Assembly: GCA_013694685.1 (NCBI GenBank) | Contig: JACDBY010000103.1 | Coordinates: 1 to 7,889 of the forward strand | Direction of reading: 5' to 3' | Length of the DNA: 7,889 nt | Source of the DNA: Actinomycetota bacterium | GTDB taxonomy: Bacteria > Actinomycetota > Thermoleophilia > Gaiellales > Gaiellaceae | In this document: positions 1-6,575 of the stretch, in pieces | How positions within the stretch are numbered: position 1 is the first letter of the stretch | How the letters are laid out: each line of letters starts with the position of its first letter | Position numbers and translations under genes: made by a program | Notes under the pieces: model-generated | Database searches by the model: none | What the model was told of the DNA's origin: nothing | Seen by the model: only the letters and a program-made list of their open reading frames with translations

Positions 1-422
1 ATCTTCGCGGTGATCCCCTTCGCGAGCGCGTCGTCACCGAGGTAGGCGCCCCACGGCCAGCTCATCACGACCGTCTCGACCGGGTTCCCGCGCGTGTGGA
101 CACCGAGCGAGCCGTAGCCGAAGAACGCGATCGGCCGGATGGAGCAGGACGGGAGACCGTTCGCCCGCACGAGCTCGTGGACGCCGGCCCGTAGCTCCTC
201 GACGGAGTACGGCAGGTCGATGTAGAGCAGCTTCGCGCTCGCGTGGAGGCGCTGGAGGTGGTCGGCGAGCCGGAACACCGACGGGCCTTTCGAGGTCTCG
301 TACGCTCGGATGCCCTCGAAGACACCCGTGCCGTAGTGGAGACCGTGGACGCCGACGTGAACCGTGGCGTCCGCCCAGTCAACGAGCTCGCCGTTCATCC
401 AGATCTTTTCGGTCTCCTGCAT
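1..422 (-). CDS. ilvE: Branched-chain amino acid aminotransferase, N-terminal part (cut by left edge)
   Basis: Class IV PLP-dependent aminotransferase that interconverts leucine, isoleucine and valine with their 2-oxo acids, using glutamate/2-oxoglutarate, in the cytoplasm. Reading from the ATG at 422-420, 140 residues are visible and the frame stays open to the edge. They begin MQETEKIWMNGELVDW and contain HYGTGVFEGIRAY (about residues 30-42), FRLADHLQRLHASAKL (about 50-65), SIRPIAFFGYGSLGV (about 114-128) and SWPWGAYLGDDAL (about 141 region). These line up along their length with E. coli IlvE as I remember it (LHYGTSVFEGIR, RPLIFVGDVGMGV, FPWGAYLGAEAL). The PLP-binding lysine would lie just beyond the edge. 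A strong Shine-Dalgarno GGGAGG sits 8 nt before the ATG. The gene is 40 bp downstream of the YbaK-like gene and probably last or near last in the operon. D-amino-acid aminotransferase or ADC lyase relatives are less likely because of the FEGIR and PWGAYLG motifs. Confidence 0.93.
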   Translation of the reverse strand, partial: MQETEKIWMNGELVDWADATVHVGVHGLHYGTGVFEGIRAYETSKGPSVFRLADHLQRLHASAKLLYIDLPYSVEELRAGVHELVRANGLPSCSIRPIAFFGYGSLGVHTRGNPVETVVMSWPWGAYLGDDALAKGITAK

Positions 423-435
423 GGAGGGTTCCTCC
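423..435 (-). promoter_or_regulatory. ilvE ribosome binding site inside a short inverted repeat
   Basis: Read on the minus strand, GGAGG (435-431), the loop AAC (430-428) and CCTCC (427-423) come immediately before the ilvE ATG at 422. GGAGG is the best Shine-Dalgarno of the window and has an 8-nt spacer. It can pair completely with CCTCC in a 5-bp hairpin with a 3-nt loop. The ribosome binding site itself is clear; a regulatory role for the hairpin is inference. Confidence 0.6.
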
Positions 436-462
436 CGGTCGCTTTGTCCTCGCGTTCCTGGA

Positions 463-945
463 TTATGGAGACTCGAGCACGAGATCCTCGACGCGACCGC
501 GGGTCAGGCGGACGAGCTCGGCCGGCGCGATCGAGACGAGGTGGCGTTCCGAGCCCGCACCCGCCCAGACCACTTCGTGGCGGAGGAGCACACGGTCGAC
601 GAGGACGGCGGACACTCCCTCGAGCGGAAACGGCGCGACCGCACCCGGCGCAAAGCCCGTCCACTCCTCGACCTTCTGCGCTCCCGCGACGACCACCCGT
701 CGCGAGCCGAGGAGCGTGGCGATCTTTCCGGTGTCGGCCCGACGGTCACCGGGGACGAGCGCGACGACCGGTGCGTCGTCCGCGACAAGCACGAGCGTCT
801 TCACGATCTGGCCAAGCGTGCAGCCGACCGCGTCGGCCGCGGCCTCGGCGGTTCGCGTCTCGGTCGGCAGCTCCTCGAGGCGCGCCTCGGCACCTGCTGC
901 CCGCAGGAACGCGGCCACGCGCTCCACCCGCTCCGGCCAGCTCAT
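463..945 (-). CDS. YbaK/EbsC-family aminoacyl-tRNA editing (deacylase) protein
   Basis: A 160-residue single-domain protein of the YbaK/ProX trans-editing superfamily, which hydrolyses mischarged aminoacyl-tRNAs in the cytoplasm (for example Cys-tRNA(Pro) or Ala-tRNA(Pro), and Ser- or Thr-tRNAs in the ProXp-ST branches). Visible family marks are the conserved lysine in GQIVKTLVLV (K49), the segment VALVPGDRRADTGKIA (about residues 61-76), the glycine-rich TGFAPGAVAPFPL (96-108), a VDRVLLRHEVVWAGAG strand region (116-131) and the C-terminal SIAPAELVRLTRG (138-150). Length is typical for a free-standing member. The start ATG at 945 overlaps the preceding stop by one base (TGATG), with GGGGTG 7 nt upstream, which suggests translational coupling. 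The stop is TAA. The family is secure. The tRNA and amino-acid specificity cannot be read from the sequence, so I give no symbol. Confidence 0.9.
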   Translation of the reverse strand: MSWPERVERVAAFLRAAGAEARLEELPTETRTAEAAADAVGCTLGQIVKTLVLVADDAPVVALVPGDRRADTGKIATLLGSRRVVVAGAQKVEEWTGFAPGAVAPFPLEGVSAVLVDRVLLRHEVVWAGAGSERHLVSIAPAELVRLTRGRVEDLVLESP

Positions 946-1400
946 CAGTGCACCCCAGGGACGAAGCGCCGGCGGACGCGCCCGGCGTAAGCGTCGTAGG
1001 TGGGATACACCCTACGAAGATGCCGCTCCTCCAGCCGTGCCTTGAAGCCCCAGAGGATTGCGAGGCAGACGGTGAGCGCGAGCGCGACGGGCCTCGCGAC
1101 GAGCGACCAGCCCACGAAGAGGAGGAGCCCGCCCACGTAGAAGGGATGGCGCACGACGCCGTACGGGCCCGACTCGGCGAGGGGCGCTCCCTCGACGGGC
1201 TGCGGAAACGGCGTCAGGCCGCGCCCGAGCACGCGCCCGGCCGCGACGCAGATCGCGATCCCCGCGCCGGCCGACAGCGCTGCGGCGATCCAGCGGAGCT
1301 CACGGCCACCCGGCGGCCAGTCGGGCGGGACGAGCACGGCGAGCAGGATCGCGCCCATGAGGACGAACTGCGCCACGACGAAACCGCCGCCGCGGCTCAT
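945..1400 (-). CDS. Isoprenylcysteine carboxyl methyltransferase / PEMT-like integral membrane methyltransferase
   Basis: A 151-residue membrane protein with hydrophobic segments at about residues 7-24, 35-53 and 88-116, the last probably a helical hairpin. The C-terminal half carries the SAM-binding signature of the ICMT/phospholipid methyltransferase superfamily: GPYGVVRHPFYVGG (78-91, the RHPxYxG motif), then a glutamate pair in ARLEERHL (121-128), then YPTYDAYAGRVRRRFVPG (132-149). Members methylate isoprenylcysteine carboxylates, phospholipid head groups or other membrane-borne acceptors. Bacteria rarely have prenylated CaaX proteins, so the substrate here is unknown. The ATG at 1400 overlaps the serA stop by 4 bp (ATGA), and its own stop overlaps the next start by 1 bp. 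It is therefore wedged between serA and the YbaK-like gene and almost certainly co-translated with them. The family call is firm; the substrate is not. Confidence 0.87.
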   Translation of the reverse strand: MSRGGGFVVAQFVLMGAILLAVLVPPDWPPGGRELRWIAAALSAGAGIAICVAAGRVLGRGLTPFPQPVEGAPLAESGPYGVVRHPFYVGGLLLFVGWSLVARPVALALTVCLAILWGFKARLEERHLRRVYPTYDAYAGRVRRRFVPGVH

Positions 1401-2965
1401 CCGAGCTCGACGAAGCGGACGTCGACGAAGCCCATCGAGTGAAGCGCGTCGACGAGCTCCGGCGTGGCGCGCGTGTCGATCGAGAACACCATGAGCGCCT
1501 CTCCACCTTCCTTCGTCCGCGAGACCGCCATGTTCGCGATGTTGACACCCGCGTCGCCGAACATCGACCCGACGATGCCGATCACTCCCGGTCGGTCCTC
1601 GTACCGCACGAACACCATGTGGGGGGCGATCTCGATGTCGATCCCGAACCCCAGCGCGCCTCCGAGGAAGAGCCGTGGCTCCGGGCCGATGGTCGTGCCG
1701 GAGACCGTGACCTCCTCGGCGTCCGAGGCGACGCGGACCTCGACGGTGTTCGTGTAGTCGCGCGAGGCGCGATGCCGCTCCTCGACGACCTCGATCCCGC
1801 GCTCGGCCGCGATCAGCGGCGCGTTGACGACGTTCACCACCTGATCGACGCGTTCCTGGAAGACCCCGTTCAGCGCGGCGGCGATGAGAAGCCGCGTGTC
1901 GGTTTCCGAGAGCGGGCCGCGCGCGGCGAGCGTGACGCGACGAGGCCGCTCGGGTGCGAGCGCGACCGCGATCCGCCCGAGCTGGGACGCGAGGGGGATG
2001 AATGGGCCGAGCACCTCGAGGTCGGCCTGATCGACGACGGGGATGTTGACTGCGTTGGAGACGATGCCGCCCTCGAGCGCCGCGGCGACCTGCTCCGCGA
2101 CGATGACGCCGGCGCGATCCTGCGCCTCGCCGGTCGAAGCGGCCAGATGCGGTGTGACGACGATCTGGTCGAGCTCGAGGAGCGGGCCGGTGTACGGCTC
2201 GCTCGAGAAGACGTCGAGTGCAGCGCCGGCGAGCTTGCCCGACGTGATCGCCTCCGCGAGCGCCGCCTCGTCGACGAGCGCACCGCGAGCGGCGTTGACC
2301 AGGCGTGCACCGTCCTTCATCCGCGCGATGGCCTCGCGGTCGATCAGGCAGCGCGTCTCGTCCGTGAGCGGTGAGTGGAGCGTCACGATGTCGGCCGCTG
2401 CGAGCACGTCGTCGACGGTCTCCACCTGCTCGACCCCCAGATCCCTGAAGCGATCGGAACCTACGAACGGGTCGTAGGCGACGACGGTCATACCGAGCCC
2501 CACCGCGCGGCGGGCCACCTGCTGGCCGATGCGCCCGAAGCCGATGATGCCGAGCGTCTTGCCCGCGAGCTCGATCCCGCCCCAGCGAGACCGCTCCCAG
2601 CGGCCTTGCTTGAGCGCGGCGTGCGCCTGGGGGATGTTCCGCGCGAGCGCGACGAGCAGCCCGATCGTCTGCTCCGCGGCCGAGACGACGGTCGACTCGG
2701 GCGCATTCGCGACGACGATCCCGCGACGCGTCGCTGCATCGACGTCGACATTGTCGACGCCCACGCCCGCCCGGCCGATCACCTTGAGCCGCTCGGCGCG
2801 CTCGATGAGCTCTCGTGTCAGCTTGGTGGCGGAGCGGATCACGATCGCGTCGTAACGAGCGATGATCTCCTCGAGTGGCGCGTCCACCTCGACGTCGACC
2901 TCGAAACGCGCGCGCAGGAACTCGAGGCCTGCATCGGCGATCGGCTCACGGACGAGGACGCGCAT
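1397..2965 (-). CDS. serA: D-3-phosphoglycerate dehydrogenase (long form with ASB and ACT domains)
   Basis: Catalyses the NAD-dependent oxidation of 3-phosphoglycerate to 3-phosphohydroxypyruvate, the first step of the phosphorylated serine pathway. The 522 residues match the long form known from actinobacteria. A substrate domain (1-100) contains GRAGVGVDNVD (64-74). The Rossmann domain has GFGRIGQQVA (142-151), with D165 after strand 2 positioned to bind the NAD ribose. The catalytic trio is R227 in NAARG, E256 in FSSEP and H273 in TPHLAAS. An allosteric-substrate-binding (ASB) domain runs from about 315 to 445. A C-terminal ACT domain (about 450-522, VRYEDRPGVIGIVGSMFGDAGVNI onward) is the usual serine-feedback module. 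The start lies 7 bp after the aminotransferase stop with only a weak Shine-Dalgarno, so translation may depend on coupling. The stop overlaps the next start (ATGA). All key residues are present. Confidence 0.97.
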   Translation of the reverse strand: MRVLVREPIADAGLEFLRARFEVDVEVDAPLEEIIARYDAIVIRSATKLTRELIERAERLKVIGRAGVGVDNVDVDAATRRGIVVANAPESTVVSAAEQTIGLLVALARNIPQAHAALKQGRWERSRWGGIELAGKTLGIIGFGRIGQQVARRAVGLGMTVVAYDPFVGSDRFRDLGVEQVETVDDVLAAADIVTLHSPLTDETRCLIDREAIARMKDGARLVNAARGALVDEAALAEAITSGKLAGAALDVFSSEPYTGPLLELDQIVVTPHLAASTGEAQDRAGVIVAEQVAAALEGGIVSNAVNIPVVDQADLEVLGPFIPLASQLGRIAVALAPERPRRVTLAARGPLSETDTRLLIAAALNGVFQERVDQVVNVVNAPLIAAERGIEVVEERHRASRDYTNTVEVRVASDAEEVTVSGTTIGPEPRLFLGGALGFGIDIEIAPHMVFVRYEDRPGVIGIVGSMFGDAGVNIANMAVSRTKEGGEALMVFSIDTRATPELVDALHSMGFVDVRFVELG

Positions 2966-2972
2966 CGTGGTC

Positions 2973-4127
2973 TCAGACCGCGGTCGCCGCGCCGTACGCT
3001 ACGAGCCCGGCGGCCGCCCCGCGTCCGATCTCGAGCGCGGCCCCGGCCTCCACGAGCTCGGTCTCGATCGCGGTGAGCGTCTGCGCCACGTCCTCGATCG
3101 TCACGTACCCGATGTGGCCGATGCGGAAGAGCCGCGACACCAGCTCGCCGTGGCCACCGGCGATCGTGATTGCGTGCCGGTCGCGCAACGCGAGGCGGAG
3201 GGCGACGGCGTCGACCCCCTCGGGCGTCAGCGCGCCCGTCAGCACGGCCGCCGTGTCCGAATCGGGCGAGTAGAGCTCGAGGCCGATCGCCTTCACACCC
3301 GCCCGACACGCGCGCCCGAGCGCCCGATGGCGCGCGAACGCCGCTTCGAGCCCGTCGCCGAGCACGAGGCCGAGCGCCTCGACGAGGGCGACAACCGTCG
3401 AAGTCGCAGGAGTGAACGGTGTCGAGCCCGTGGCCTGGGCCCGTCGCTGGCGCTCCCAGTCCCAGTAGAACCGCGGCATCGTGGACGTCGCGGATCGTTC
3501 CCAGGCCCGCTCGGAGACCGCGACGAACGCGAGTCCCGGTGGCGTCATGAGCGCCTTCTGCGACGCCGTCACGACCACGTCCGCGCCCCATGCGTCGGTC
3601 TCGAGTGGGACGGCGCCGAGGCTCGAGACCGCATCGACGATCGAGAGGACATTCAGCTCCGCGCAGACGCCGAGCAGCGGCTCGAGATCGGATACGACAC
3701 CGGTAGAGGTCTCCGAGTGGACGAGGAAGACCGTGGAGGCGCCCGTCTCGGCGAGGGCGGCACGAAGATCGTCGGGTGAGGGCGTGCCGCCCCAGTCGTA
3801 GCGCAGCGGTGCAACGTCGCAGCCGAGCGCAGCGGCCATCTTCTGCCACCGCTCGCCGAACTCGCCGTGCGACACGGCGAGAACACGCTCACCGGGCGAG
3901 ACAAGGTTGACGATCGCCGATTCGAAGGCGCCCGTCCCCGACGACGTGAGCACGAGCACCTCCCGCTCGGTGCGAAACACCTCGCGGAGCCGCTCCTGGG
4001 CGAGCGTGAAGACCTCGGCGAAGTCCGGCGAGCGGTGGTGGAGCACCGGCTCGGCGAGCGCCCGGAGAACCTCGGGCGGCACGGACGTCGGGCCTGGCGT
4101 GAGCAGCTTCTGGGGTTGACGGGCCAT
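2973..4127 (-). CDS. Class V aminotransferase, probable phosphoserine aminotransferase of the alanine-glyoxylate type
   Basis: A fold-type I PLP enzyme of 384 residues in the alanine/serine-glyoxylate aminotransferase branch of class V. Visible motifs are KLLTPGPTSVPPEVL at the N terminus (7-21), TSSGTGAFESA (61-71, cofactor phosphate loop), VHSETSTGV (136-144), SIVDAVSSLGAVPL (162-175, with D165 for the pyridine nitrogen), TASQKALMTPPGLAF (187-201, with K191 as Schiff-base lysine) and FRIGHIGY (334-341, with R335 for the substrate carboxylate). It lies 7 bp upstream of serA and 3 bp downstream of the amidase. Adjacency to serA, the general absence of classical SerC near such genes, and the reported phosphoserine activity of related archaeal class V enzymes (Methanocaldococcus MJ0959) make conversion of phosphohydroxypyruvate to phosphoserine the likely role. 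Alanine-glyoxylate or serine-glyoxylate transamination remains possible. Classical SerC motifs are not seen, so the serC symbol is withheld. Confidence 0.9.
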   Translation of the reverse strand: MARQPQKLLTPGPTSVPPEVLRALAEPVLHHRSPDFAEVFTLAQERLREVFRTEREVLVLTSSGTGAFESAIVNLVSPGERVLAVSHGEFGERWQKMAAALGCDVAPLRYDWGGTPSPDDLRAALAETGASTVFLVHSETSTGVVSDLEPLLGVCAELNVLSIVDAVSSLGAVPLETDAWGADVVVTASQKALMTPPGLAFVAVSERAWERSATSTMPRFYWDWERQRRAQATGSTPFTPATSTVVALVEALGLVLGDGLEAAFARHRALGRACRAGVKAIGLELYSPDSDTAAVLTGALTPEGVDAVALRLALRDRHAITIAGGHGELVSRLFRIGHIGYVTIEDVAQTLTAIETELVEAGAALEIGRGAAAGLVAYGAATAV

Positions 4128-4130
4128 CGC

Positions 4131-6575
4131 CTACCGGTGCGTCGCGAACGTGATCGCCTGCTGGAAGGTCGGCTTGTTGGAGCCGCGCATCGTGCGGGTC
4201 AGGATCCCGGGCGAGAAACGGATCCGTTCCGCTGTCGCGTCCGCGCGCCAGGCGGCCGGGTCGCCGCCCTGCGTCGTCTCGAGCTCCGCGACCGCCTGAT
4301 CGATCGCGATCCAAAGCGACGCCGCGCAGGCTGCGAGCTGGCCGGCCCCGCAGAAGCGCGTTCGGTACGGGCTCGTCACCGCGCGCCCGAGGAGCGCCCG
4401 GAGATCCTTCTGGACATACGACCACCAGCCGCTGTAGGCGCTCGAGCCGTTTGGCGAGAGCGCGGGGTCGTTTGGCACGAGCCGGACTAGCTCCGTCCGC
4501 GCTTCTCCGTCGAGGACGGGCGCGAGCACGGCGTTCGCGAGCCTCGTCCACGCGGCGTCGAGGATCGCGGCACCCACGGCGTCGACCTTGCCGTCGAGGT
4601 CGGCGTCGAGGCGGCTCGCCCCCGCGGCAGACCACTCGTCGACGCGTGCGACTGCGGCCGTCGCTCGTGCGGTCCCGGTGCCGCGCGCGAGCACCTCGCG
4701 CACGACCGGCCAGACGCGCACGAGGCGGAGATCCTGGATCGCGGCGCCGTTCATCGCGCCGACGACCGTCGCGAGCGTGTGCTTTGGGCGTCGCTGGATC
4801 CCGGGCCAGAGGAGATCGACGCGCTGCACAGCACCCCACGTCCACTCGTCGTCCGCGGGCGGGAAGCCGCGCGCGGGCCTGTTGTTCCAGTTCAGGATGA
4901 AACCGGTCGCCGGGTTGATCGCCTGCGCGTGGGCGGTAGCCGGCGCGAAGCCCTGCCATTCGTACTCGCCCGTGCCCTTCGTCGGCAGGCCCGTGTCGAC
5001 GGACGACGGCCGCACCGGGAGGCGTCCGCTCGTGAACTGGGCAATGTCCTTCGAGTCGGCGTAGAGCCAGTTGAAGGCGAGCTCCATCCGCGAGGCGGCG
5101 CGCAGAAATCCCTTTGCCGAGCGCACGCGGTTCTGCGAGAGATCGAGGAAAAAACCGAGCGAGGCGAGCTCGCGACCGCGGGTCGAGCGCTTCGTGGAGA
5201 CGGCGACGCGACGTCGCTCGACCGTCGCGTAGCCGGTCACAGGCCCGTGCACCGTCTCACGGTAGGTCACCGGTCGATCCGGCTCGCCGGGCCGGCCCAC
5301 GATCGTGCCTGCCTCGAAGGTCGTCATCGCGCGACACTCTCCGCGGTGGACGTACGACGTCTCGTTGTCGCCGCAGAGCGTCTCGACGTACTCGTCGACG
5401 ATGTCCGAGCCCGCCGAGGTGGCGCTCCATGCGTAATCGATGCCTCGTCCGAGCAGCACGGCGAACGAGATGCCCGGGAAGGCCGCCCCGCGTGCGCGAT
5501 AGCCGCCGCCCTCGAGGTCGAGCTCGAGGAGAATCCCTGGGTAGTAGTGGCCGACCTGCGGCCCGGCCACGAAGAGAGGCTTGCCGGTCGCCGATCGCCT
5601 CGCACCGACGAGCAGCGCGTTCGACATGGGGAGGCGGGTTGTCGCGGGCGCGGGTGGCGTCGGGGTGACCGGCGCGTCGACGACGACGTTTCCGACCTCG
5701 GTCGAGGGCTGCGCGCCGTACCCGCTCTGAGTGGGAACGGCGACGTTGGCCTCGCGGTCGTCGCGCTGGCGGAGGTCTTCCCAGACGCGACGACCCTGCT
5801 CTGGCCCGAGCTTGCGCTGTAGGAGATCGAGGAACTGCGATCTGCGCACCTCGTCGCCGCCACCGGAGCCGAAGACCGCGCCGATCAAGCCGCTCACGGC
5901 AACAACGTCCGTGCGTGTCCACGGCGCGAGCGGGAGACCGGCTCTCCGGTACTGCGCGTTGATCCCGGCGACGTAGGCGTCGACGATGCGGATGGCCTGC
6001 CTGCCGCGCTCCCCCTGAGCCCGAAGAAGGTCGAACTGACGTGCGAGCACGACCTCGGTCTGCGCGCTCGGCCGGAACGTTCGGCCCGAGAGGGCGAGCG
6101 CGAAGGCGTCGATGCCCGGGACGTCGAGCGCCGCGATCCGGCCCGGCCCGCGGAGGAGCTCCATGATCAGCTGGCGGTCGGCAGCGGTCGCCCAGCCGGC
6201 CCCGAACGCGACATCGGTCGCGGTGACGCCCTTGACGTGCGGCACGCCCCAGCGGTCGCGGGTGATCGTGACACCTCTGCGGGGTCGCTCGCGCCGGAGC
6301 GCCCGGTCACCGCGGGCGAGCCCGAGCGTCGCCGGCTTGAAGAAGCGCCGCAGGTCGGTCTGCGTGACGTTGTCGCGCAGCCGCGTGAGGCCCTCGTAGA
6401 GGGCGATCTGGTCGGTCGAGTTCCTCGTGAAGGCGACGCCGCCCGCCTGGCCCGGAGGGAGGACGTTCCACGCCTGGGCGGCATGGTCGCGCGGTGTCGC
6501 AGCAAAGGCGGTCGTGACCGCGGCCGTGGCGACGACCGCGGCGGCGCAGAGCGGGAGCACACGACGAGAGAGCAC
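4131..6575 (-). CDS. Exported penicillin acylase family (Ntn-hydrolase) amidase precursor
   Basis: An N-terminal-nucleophile amidohydrolase precursor of 814 residues, counted from the GTG at 6575. That start has AAAGG 8 nt upstream and gives a compact signal peptide: SRRVLPL (Tat-like), a hydrophobic core, and cleavage after AFA (residues 23-25). An upstream in-frame ATG at 6635 would add 20 basic residues and leave only 9 bp to the divergent gene. The alpha-chain marks are RDRWGVPHV (106-114) and GWATAADRQLIMELLRGPGR (127-146). The beta chain begins at nucleophile Ser318 in MSNALLVGARRSATGKPLF. Then come GPQVGHYYPG, a D-x-V-D calcium-ligand pattern (391-394), VHGPV (442-446) and NWNNRP, whose Asn pair 564/565 supplies the oxyanion asparagine. 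A proline-rich spacer precedes Ser318. An EF-hand-like loop lies at 657-665, and four cysteines remain after signal removal. It heads the operon. The substrate is unknown: beta-lactam side chains, acyl-homoserine lactones or other amides are all possible. Confidence 0.92.
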   Translation of the reverse strand: MLSRRVLPLCAAAVVATAAVTTAFAATPRDHAAQAWNVLPPGQAGGVAFTRNSTDQIALYEGLTRLRDNVTQTDLRRFFKPATLGLARGDRALRRERPRRGVTITRDRWGVPHVKGVTATDVAFGAGWATAADRQLIMELLRGPGRIAALDVPGIDAFALALSGRTFRPSAQTEVVLARQFDLLRAQGERGRQAIRIVDAYVAGINAQYRRAGLPLAPWTRTDVVAVSGLIGAVFGSGGGDEVRRSQFLDLLQRKLGPEQGRRVWEDLRQRDDREANVAVPTQSGYGAQPSTEVGNVVVDAPVTPTPPAPATTRLPMSNALLVGARRSATGKPLFVAGPQVGHYYPGILLELDLEGGGYRARGAAFPGISFAVLLGRGIDYAWSATSAGSDIVDEYVETLCGDNETSYVHRGECRAMTTFEAGTIVGRPGEPDRPVTYRETVHGPVTGYATVERRRVAVSTKRSTRGRELASLGFFLDLSQNRVRSAKGFLRAASRMELAFNWLYADSKDIAQFTSGRLPVRPSSVDTGLPTKGTGEYEWQGFAPATAHAQAINPATGFILNWNNRPARGFPPADDEWTWGAVQRVDLLWPGIQRRPKHTLATVVGAMNGAAIQDLRLVRVWPVVREVLARGTGTARATAAVARVDEWSAAGASRLDADLDGKVDAVGAAILDAAWTRLANAVLAPVLDGEARTELVRLVPNDPALSPNGSSAYSGWWSYVQKDLRALLGRAVTSPYRTRFCGAGQLAACAASLWIAIDQAVAELETTQGGDPAAWRADATAERIRFSPGILTRTMRGSNKPTFQQAITFATHR

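Noticed and set aside
65..382. Minus-strand 105-codon open frame
   Set aside because: Out of frame with ilvE, which covers the same bases with clear motifs; composition is S/R/T-rich shadow.
243..1442. Plus-strand 399-codon open frame
   Set aside because: Rich in R, P, A and G with no family motif; it lies antisense to three recognised genes. Long antisense frames are expected in such GC-rich DNA.
1439..2374. Plus-strand 311-codon open frame opposite serA
   Set aside because: R/D/E/G-rich mirror of the serA codons without motifs; serA has all catalytic residues.
2862..3779. Plus-strand 305-codon open frame opposite the class V aminotransferase
   Set aside because: Shadow composition, no domain; the minus-strand protein is fully recognised.
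2839..3849. Minus-strand 336-codon open frame spanning the serA start
   Set aside because: Arginine-rich frameshift reading of the aminotransferase and serA; it would overlap both genes out of frame.
4779..5822. Plus-strand 347-codon open frame opposite the amidase
   Set aside because: No motif and a biased composition; the amidase carries nucleophile, oxyanion and calcium motifs over the same bases.
6546..6548. Cysteine in the amidase signal peptide as a lipoprotein site
   Set aside because: The preceding residues are LPL, so the -1 position is not Gly, Ala or Ser. The Cys also lies before, not after, the hydrophobic core.
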